Assembly: GCA_002352375.1 (NCBI GenBank) | Contig: DEIH01000157.1 | Coordinates: forward strand, 1 to 9,672 | Reading direction: 5' to 3' | Source of the DNA: Spirochaeta sp. UBA2779 | GTDB lineage: Bacteria; Spirochaetota; Spirochaetia; DSM-2461 | DNA: 9,672 bases | Shown here: positions 6,041-9,672 of the stretch, one piece after another | How positions within the stretch are numbered: the first letter of the stretch is position 1 | Layout of the letters: each line of letters starts with the position of its first letter | Translations under genes and position numbers: made by a program | Notes under the pieces: generated by a model | Databases searched by the model: none | The model's input: the letters and a program-made list of their open reading frames with translations, nothing else | Told to the model about the DNA's origin: nothing

Positions 6041-6996
6041 GTGATACGAGTTGTATTGTTCTTAAGATAATTGTCAATCAAGGAGATGATTCCTCGGGGA
6101 ATCCCCGAATTTTCCGATGCATCAAACCAGTGAACATCGGGGAGAGAGGAAAAAAAGGTTATCTGACGCTTGGCATACCGTCGGGTATTCCGGGCAATAA
6201 GCTCTTTCACGGCAGCTGCATCCGAAACAGACTCACCGGGTTCTCCAAACCACTCCCTGTAACCGATGGCCTTCATACCGGGGTGTTCACGAACAGCTCC
6301 CTGATTTATCAAATTGGCAACTTCTTCTGGCAGGCCTTCTTCAAACATCTTTTCAACTCTCTGGTTAATACGGTGGTAAAGTTCACTGCGCTCCCGCTTG
6401 AGACCGATGGAGAGAACCTGATAGTCCTCCCTGGGAGTATCTGGAACTTTATATGAGGAAAGAGGCATGCCGCTCTGCAAATGAACTTCCAGAGCCCTGA
6501 GCATGCGGTAACGATCTCCTCTGGATATCCGACCAGCACTCACCGGATCGATCAGTTCAAGTTCTTTTTTAAGTTCATCATCGCTTTTATCAGCCCACAG
6601 GAGTTCCAGAGCCCCGCGGAGCTGCGGATCTGAGACGGGAGTTGCAGGCATACCAAGAAGCCAGGATTTCAGATAGTAAGCGGTGCCCCCGGAAAGTACC
6701 GGAATATTACCCCGCTGGAGGATTTCCTGCACTGCCTTATCTGCCATGGTGCAGAAGTCGCCGACACTGAAATTTTCAGAGTAATCAAGGATGTTTATCA
6801 GATGGTGGGGAATACGGGAAAGAATCTCTGCATCAGGTTTGGCTGTACCGATGTCCAACTGCCGGTAAACCTGAAGGGCATCGGCACTTACAAGCTCTGC
6901 CCCTTGAGAAAACAATCTGTTGAGCAATGCTGTTTTACCGACGCCGGTAGGTCCGAAGAGAAGTATTACCTTTGGTTTCTCAGTCCTGCTTGATAT
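6037..6996 (-). CDS. miaA: tRNA dimethylallyltransferase MiaA (start codon unclear)
   Basis: Transfers the dimethylallyl group from DMAPP to N6 of A37 in tRNAs reading UNN codons. In order: P-loop GPTGVGKT (encoded at about 6933-6954), SADALQVYRQLDIGTAKP, the VLSGGTAYYLKSWL block, RMLRALEVHLQSGMPLS, ERSELYHRINQRVEKMFEEG, HPGMKAIGYREW, and the C-terminal TRRYAKRQITFF...WFD signature. All are family hallmarks. The first canonical in-frame start is TTG at 6925-6927, which would cut away the P-loop. The frame continues upstream through KPKVILLFGPTGVGKTALL to a TAA at 7015-7017, with no ATG, GTG or TTG. The end used here is ATA 6994-6996, nine bases after AAGAGG (7006-7011); CTG 7012-7014 is another option. 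From ATA the protein is 319 aa, close to normal. It overlaps the rpoZ stop, so coupling is likely. Confidence 0.9.
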   Translation of the reverse strand: MSSRTEKPKVILLFGPTGVGKTALLNRLFSQGAELVSADALQVYRQLDIGTAKPDAEILSRIPHHLINILDYSENFSVGDFCTMADKAVQEILQRGNIPVLSGGTAYYLKSWLLGMPATPVSDPQLRGALELLWADKSDDELKKELELIDPVSAGRISRGDRYRMLRALEVHLQSGMPLSSYKVPDTPREDYQVLSIGLKRERSELYHRINQRVEKMFEEGLPEEVANLINQGAVREHPGMKAIGYREWFGEPGESVSDAAAVKELIARNTRRYAKRQITFFSSLPDVHWFDASENSGIPRGIISLIDNYLKNNTTRIT

Positions 6997-7189
6997 TGTA
7001 CTGAACCTCTTCAGTTACTATTTCAGTAACGGCCTGGGATACAATTTTTCCTCCGGCCGCTTCCAGCTCTTCAGCTCCGGTCATGCTGATCTGCTTGGCA
7101 CGGTGAATTGCAGCATTGGTAAGCTCGTACATATTCTTATCGGTAGACACCAGATTATCCAATGGAATGCTTGGTTTTTTTTTGTTCAT
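6980..7189 (-). CDS. rpoZ: DNA-directed RNA polymerase omega subunit
   Basis: 69-aa omega subunit, which helps fold and assemble the beta' subunit of RNA polymerase. Recognisable features are PLDNL near the N-terminus, MYELTNAAIHRAKQI (compare the family (F/Y)-(D/E)-L-x2-x-A-A-x-R-A-(R/K)-Q core) and a helix with GKIVSQAVTEI corresponding to the later conserved helix. It is shorter than E. coli omega (91 aa) and lacks its C-terminal tail, as is usual in many phyla. ATG at 7187-7189 is preceded by GAGG with a 5-base gap. It is first gene of an rpoZ-miaA unit, and its 3' end overlaps the miaA reading frame. rpoZ with gmk is the common pairing elsewhere; here the partner is miaA. Confidence 0.87.
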   Translation of the reverse strand: MNKKKPSIPLDNLVSTDKNMYELTNAAIHRAKQISMTGAEELEAAGGKIVSQAVTEIVTEEVQYNIKQD

Positions 7190-7218
7190 TGTAGCCTCAG
7201 TATTTGAAGAGTGGAGCT

Positions 7219-7247
7219 ATTATAGACAAAGGGAGTTATCAAGTCCA
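7219..7247 (-). promoter_or_regulatory. sigma-70 promoter of rpoZ-miaA
   Basis: Minus-strand TGGACT (plus 7242-7247, 4/6) and a perfect TATAAT (plus 7219-7224) are separated by 17 bp. The start is expected near 7212, giving a short 5' leader of about 23 nt before the rpoZ ATG. Confidence 0.65.
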
Positions 7248-7292
7248 TACAGAGGGCAAACTACTGTTTACTCCGTGTTTTCACTGGAAAAT

Positions 7293-7799
7293 CTACTTCA
7301 ATTCGGGGATTACAGGAATCCATGAGGAGGGATTGCCGTAGTCTAAACCTGTCGGCAGTTCTTCCCGGGATACCGGCTGCCAGGTTTGATTACGGCCGAA
7401 GGGGCCGATTTTTCCCCGAACCACCAGGTTATCACCATCCCGCCATATCTCACTTGCGTATATCTTGCCTTCTTTCGGATCGCAGATAGTCCCTCGTTTC
7501 CACCTTTTACCCCGGTCTTCCATTCCCCAGATAATATCCATACCGGCGTAAGAGGGATTGCCTACCCAAAGTTCTGCTTTATCTCCGGGACGGTTGATTA
7601 AATCTTTCATTACCCCCTCATCAAAGGTAACCACCATACGGCCGAAGAGTTTATCCTGATATTCATAAATAAAGGTGTACATAGTGGAATCACCGGTATT
7701 TTCATCTACCCCCCGCCACAATCCGACAACATTATCCGCAGCCATAGCAGCAGCAGCGGAAAGAAAGAGAACGCTGAGAATAATCAGTGCTTTTTTCAC
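7293..7799 (-). CDS. exported DUF2147 family protein
   Basis: 168-aa protein with a clear signal peptide: MKK, a hydrophobic core (about 4-14) and an Ala-rich c-region ending AMA before ADN, so signal peptidase I cleavage is predicted after residue 21. The mature part has the DUF2147 layout: GLWRGVDENTGD at the start, KLFGRMVV, RWKRGTICDPKEGKIY (compare W.gG.i.DP..GktY) and NLVVRGKIGPFGRNQTW at the end. These form a small beta-rich lipocalin-like fold of unknown function in the periplasm or outer-membrane space. Start: GTG at 7797-7799 behind AGGAGA with six bases between. Divergent from folM. No lipobox Cys is present, so it is not a lipoprotein. Confidence 0.85.
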   Translation of the reverse strand: MKKALIILSVLFLSAAAAMAADNVVGLWRGVDENTGDSTMYTFIYEYQDKLFGRMVVTFDEGVMKDLINRPGDKAELWVGNPSYAGMDIIWGMEDRGKRWKRGTICDPKEGKIYASEIWRDGDNLVVRGKIGPFGRNQTWQPVSREELPTGLDYGNPSSWIPVIPELK

Positions 7800-7829
7800 T
7801 CTGTATCTCCTGAAGTTTCTGTGTAAAGG

Positions 7830-7857
7830 ATTATAGTATGATTTCCCAGATAATAAA
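7830..7857 (-). promoter_or_regulatory. possible promoter of the DUF2147 gene
   Basis: A perfect TATAAT (plus 7830-7835, minus strand) lies 30 bp before the GTG. The best -35 is only TTTATT at 16 bp (plus 7852-7857, 3/6). The stretch overlaps the start region of the divergent folM gene, so the two transcripts would overlap at their 5' ends. Confidence 0.35.
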
Positions 7858-8668
7858 TATTTTTTTTCAGAAATGCCGCCCCAGGGAGACTGGCCTGCCC
7901 GGGGTGTTTGGAACTATGCTCAAAATTATGAGACTCAATGGTAAAACGGCCCTTGTTACAGGTGGTGGCAGAAGACTTGGTAAAGAGATTGCTCTATCCC
8001 TGGCCTATCAGGGTGCTGATATAATTCTTCACTACTTTCAATCCCGGCAGGAAGCCAATGATACATCGGAAGAAATCAGATTGTTAGGCAGGAAATGCCG
8101 AATAAGCTCACACAACCTTACAGATGCTGAGTTCACTGAAGAATGGTTCGGTAATTTGATTGGGAAATTCGGATGCCCTGATATTCTGATTAACTCAGCT
8201 TCAAGTTACTATGAGGATACTTATCAGAATATGCATGTCAAAAAGCTTCAGGATTCGATGAATCTGCATGTCTACTCACCTCTGGTTATGATAAGGATGA
8301 TGTATAAAACGGGAAAGATTGGATCGGTTGTAAATATTCTGGACACCCGGGCGGCTGACAGAGACCCTTTCCATGCATCCTACCATCTGGGGAAAAGAGG
8401 ATTGTTAAGTATTACCAGCGACCTTGCCACAGAGTTTGCCCCTGTACTGAGAATTAACGCTGTTGCCCCGGGAATTATACTGCCCCCTGAGGGACGAGGT
8501 GAAGAATGGATAGAGCGGCTGAAGTCAACAAACTTCCTTCTTGAAAGGGGAACTGCAAGGGATGTCTGCGATGCTGTATTATTCCTGGCTGAAGCAAGTT
8601 TCACCACCGGACAGATTATTTTTGTTGACGGGGGAAGACATCTTAAAGGAAATGCATATGGACTATAA
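7838..8668 (+). CDS. FolM/PTR1-type short-chain dehydrogenase (pteridine reductase-like)
   Basis: NADPH-dependent SDR resembling E. coli FolM (dihydromonapterin reductase with side dihydrofolate reductase activity) and PTR1. Counting from ATG 7928: TGGGRRLG (11-18) is the cofactor glycine motif with the Arg typical of pteridine reductases, NSASSYY (89-95) replaces NNAG, Asp139 stands where classical SDRs have catalytic Ser, Tyr152 and Lys156 form YxxxK, and DGGRHL (234-239) is a FolM-like C-terminal signature. Start is ambiguous: ATG 7838 has AAAGGA 7 bp upstream but adds 30 residues before the fold; ATG 7916 or 7928 give 250 or 246 aa, the usual SDR length, with poor ribosome sites. The stop overlaps the start of the folB/folX-like gene, so one operon. 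A generic SDR remains possible, but the catalytic Asp and the partner gene favour pterin reduction. Confidence 0.85.
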   Translation: MISQIINIFFQKCRPRETGLPGVFGTMLKIMRLNGKTALVTGGGRRLGKEIALSLAYQGADIILHYFQSRQEANDTSEEIRLLGRKCRISSHNLTDAEFTEEWFGNLIGKFGCPDILINSASSYYEDTYQNMHVKKLQDSMNLHVYSPLVMIRMMYKTGKIGSVVNILDTRAADRDPFHASYHLGKRGLLSITSDLATEFAPVLRINAVAPGIILPPEGRGEEWIERLKSTNFLLERGTARDVCDAVLFLAEASFTTGQIIFVDGGRHLKGNAYGL

Positions 8669-9023
8669 ATTAGTTGATAAAATTTACATCAGGGATCTGT
8701 TGATCCGGACAGTTATCGGGATATACCCCCATGAGAGGGGTATCAGACAAGACCTGATAATAAATCTCACTCTTTACACCAATCAGAGACCGGCAGCTGA
8801 AGCCGATGATTTTAATCTGACTGTGGATTATCAGGCTGTTCAGGAGTCCGTTGTAGAATTGGTGGAGTCATCATCTTTCGGGTTGATTGAAGCTCTTGCA
8901 TCCTCCATTGCCTCTTTGCTTCTCAATGTTGAAGGGGTTTTCGCTTGCGGGGTTACCGTAGATAAGCCGAATGTACTGAGATACTCAAAAAGCGTTGCCG
9001 TTGAGATATTCAGGGAAGCCTGA
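8658..9023 (+). CDS. dihydroneopterin aldolase family enzyme, FolB or FolX
   Basis: 121-aa member of the FolB/FolX (dihydroneopterin aldolase / dihydroneopterin triphosphate epimerase) family. FolB splits dihydroneopterin for folate synthesis; FolX epimerises dihydroneopterin triphosphate towards monapterin. Visible are Glu26 in IGIYPHERG, VDYQAV (56-61), LIEALAS with Glu78, and the catalytic-type Lys103 in VDKPNVLRY. RTxIGI, RQDxxIN and DKxxxLRYxxSV are closer, from memory, to E. coli FolX than to FolB, while KP is FolB-like. Start: ATG 8658 lies 7 bp after AAAGGA (8645-8650); ATG 8652 is only 1 bp away from it. It overlaps the last 11 bp of the FolM-like gene, so translation is probably coupled. 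Confidence 0.88.
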   Translation: MDYKLVDKIYIRDLLIRTVIGIYPHERGIRQDLIINLTLYTNQRPAAEADDFNLTVDYQAVQESVVELVESSSFGLIEALASSIASLLLNVEGVFACGVTVDKPNVLRYSKSVAVEIFREA

Positions 9024-9052
9024 AACTCAACCGGTACATTTTTCATCCGGTG

Positions 9053-9672
9053 TTAAACTGCAGAGGCGTTTTTTCCCAGCATTCCGCAAGCCGCCTGTAT
9101 CCCTCTACCCCGGCTTTTCCTGGTTCTGCACTCAATTCCGGAACTTCTGAGTATATGATGGAAACGGTCTACAGTTGAATCTTCCGCCGCCGGCCAGGGA
9201 AAAGCATCCACAGGATGATACGGTATGAGATTTACCTTGGCTGTTAAACTGTCCATCCATTTTATCAGTTCCACAGCATGCTCATCCTTATCGTTTACCC
9301 CGGGTATTAGAACATACTCAATATACAATGCGTCTTTTACACCAGATTGAGGTGAATCCTTTAAAGCTGATTTCAGCTCAGCCATCGGCCATATCCGGTT
9401 TATCGGCATCAGTTGATTTCTGATGTTATCATTGGATGCATTAAGGCTCACCGCCAGGTGCAGGGTTCTGTAGGCCCTCTCAGGAAATCGGTCTTCCAGC
9501 TCGCTTAAAAGCCGGATTCCTTCAACATGGCCCGAAGTGGATATTGAGATTCTCCGCTTGGGAATACCGGCACCCCGCTGATCTGAAAAAATATCTACAG
9601 CACGCAACACCTGGTCAAAATTATCAAAGGGTTCTCCCATTCCCATAAAAACAATGTTTCTTGGACTCCTTC
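9053..9672 (-). CDS. rlmN: 23S rRNA (adenine2503-C2)/tRNA methyltransferase RlmN, N-terminal part outside window
   Basis: C-terminal about 206 residues of the radical-SAM dual-specificity enzyme that makes 2-methyladenosine at 23S A2503 and at tRNA A37. Visible are NIVFMGMGEPFDNFDQV (family block GMGEP), RRISISTSG, LAVSLNASND (the family SLNA/SLHA block), MPINR, YVLIPGVND, VNLIPYHP and the C-terminal RTRKSRGRGIQAACGML, whose Cys (11th from the end) corresponds to the methyl-carrying Cys355 of E. coli RlmN. The CxxxCxxC iron-sulfur cluster motif would be beyond the right edge. The frame is open to the window end, so an internal ATG at 9644-9646 is not the start. It is convergent with the FolB/FolX-like gene, 29 bp apart. 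Confidence 0.95.
   Translation of the reverse strand, partial: RSPRNIVFMGMGEPFDNFDQVLRAVDIFSDQRGAGIPKRRISISTSGHVEGIRLLSELEDRFPERAYRTLHLAVSLNASNDNIRNQLMPINRIWPMAELKSALKDSPQSGVKDALYIEYVLIPGVNDKDEHAVELIKWMDSLTAKVNLIPYHPVDAFPWPAAEDSTVDRFHHILRSSGIECRTRKSRGRGIQAACGMLGKNASAV

Noticed and set aside
5838..6077. 79-codon minus-strand frame across the miaA end and the small-gene region
   Set aside because: It overlaps the miaA 3' end and has no family resemblance, no good ribosome site and an ordinary composition. Another frame in the same place encodes the recognisable COX24-type peptide with its own signals.
9030..9051. Inverted repeat ACCGG/CCGGT between the FolB/FolX-like gene and rlmN
   Set aside because: The stem is 5 bp with a 12-nt loop, and neither strand has a T run after it, so I do not call it a terminator.
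1..9672. CRISPR arrays, insertion sequences, phage or toxin-antitoxin genes, biosynthetic clusters
   Set aside because: I saw no regularly spaced repeats, transposase motifs or terminal inverted repeats. Apart from the transketolase-like protein, the long genes all fall in core or widespread families.

Overview
The window is ordinary chromosomal bacterial DNA: densely packed housekeeping genes on both strands, with no mobile element, CRISPR array, tRNA or rRNA seen. Content fits the Spirochaetota, with moderate confidence. The clues are a tiny basic AURKAIP1/COX24-type protein (known to me mainly from Spirochaetota and Bacteroidota), a short omega subunit next to miaA, and moderate GC with several TTG and GTG starts. 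I cannot name a genus.

Layout, left to right. (1) Positions 3-737: a 5'-truncated phosphatidylserine synthase gene (pssA, +), convergent with a DJ-1/YajL-family gene (761-1309, -). (2) 1390-2190: pgeF, the multicopper polyphenol oxidase/laccase-domain gene (+), divergent from the DJ-1 gene and convergent with the next. (3) 2219-4123: an RhlB-type DEAD-box RNA helicase with a 250-residue basic tail (-). It is preceded by a leader of about 290 nt with extensive potential pairing, behind a near-consensus sigma-70 promoter. (4) 4465-5769: a degenerate transketolase/DXS-like protein (-). (5) 5857-5946: a 29-residue Lys/Arg-rich protein gene with its own promoter and terminator (-). (6) 6037-7189: miaA and rpoZ (-), overlapping, behind a promoter with a perfect -10. 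(7) 7293-7799: an exported DUF2147 protein (-). (8) 7838-9023: an overlapping FolM-like reductase plus FolB/FolX-like enzyme pair (+). (9) 9053-9672: rlmN (-), running off the right edge.

How the genes work together. Much of the minus-strand content concerns RNA and translation: RhlB helicase, a possible ribosome-associated peptide, MiaA (tRNA A37 prenylation), omega of RNA polymerase and RlmN (23S A2503/tRNA A37 methylation). The plus-strand pair is pterin metabolism, and its sequence details point to a FolX/FolM tetrahydromonapterin-type pathway as a real alternative to plain folate synthesis. pssA and pgeF serve membrane phospholipid and cell-wall quality.

The items most worth a second look are the alternative pairings in the helicase leader, the 29-aa gene, the transketolase homologue lacking recognisable catalytic residues, and a miaA whose P-loop lies upstream of every canonical in-frame start codon.
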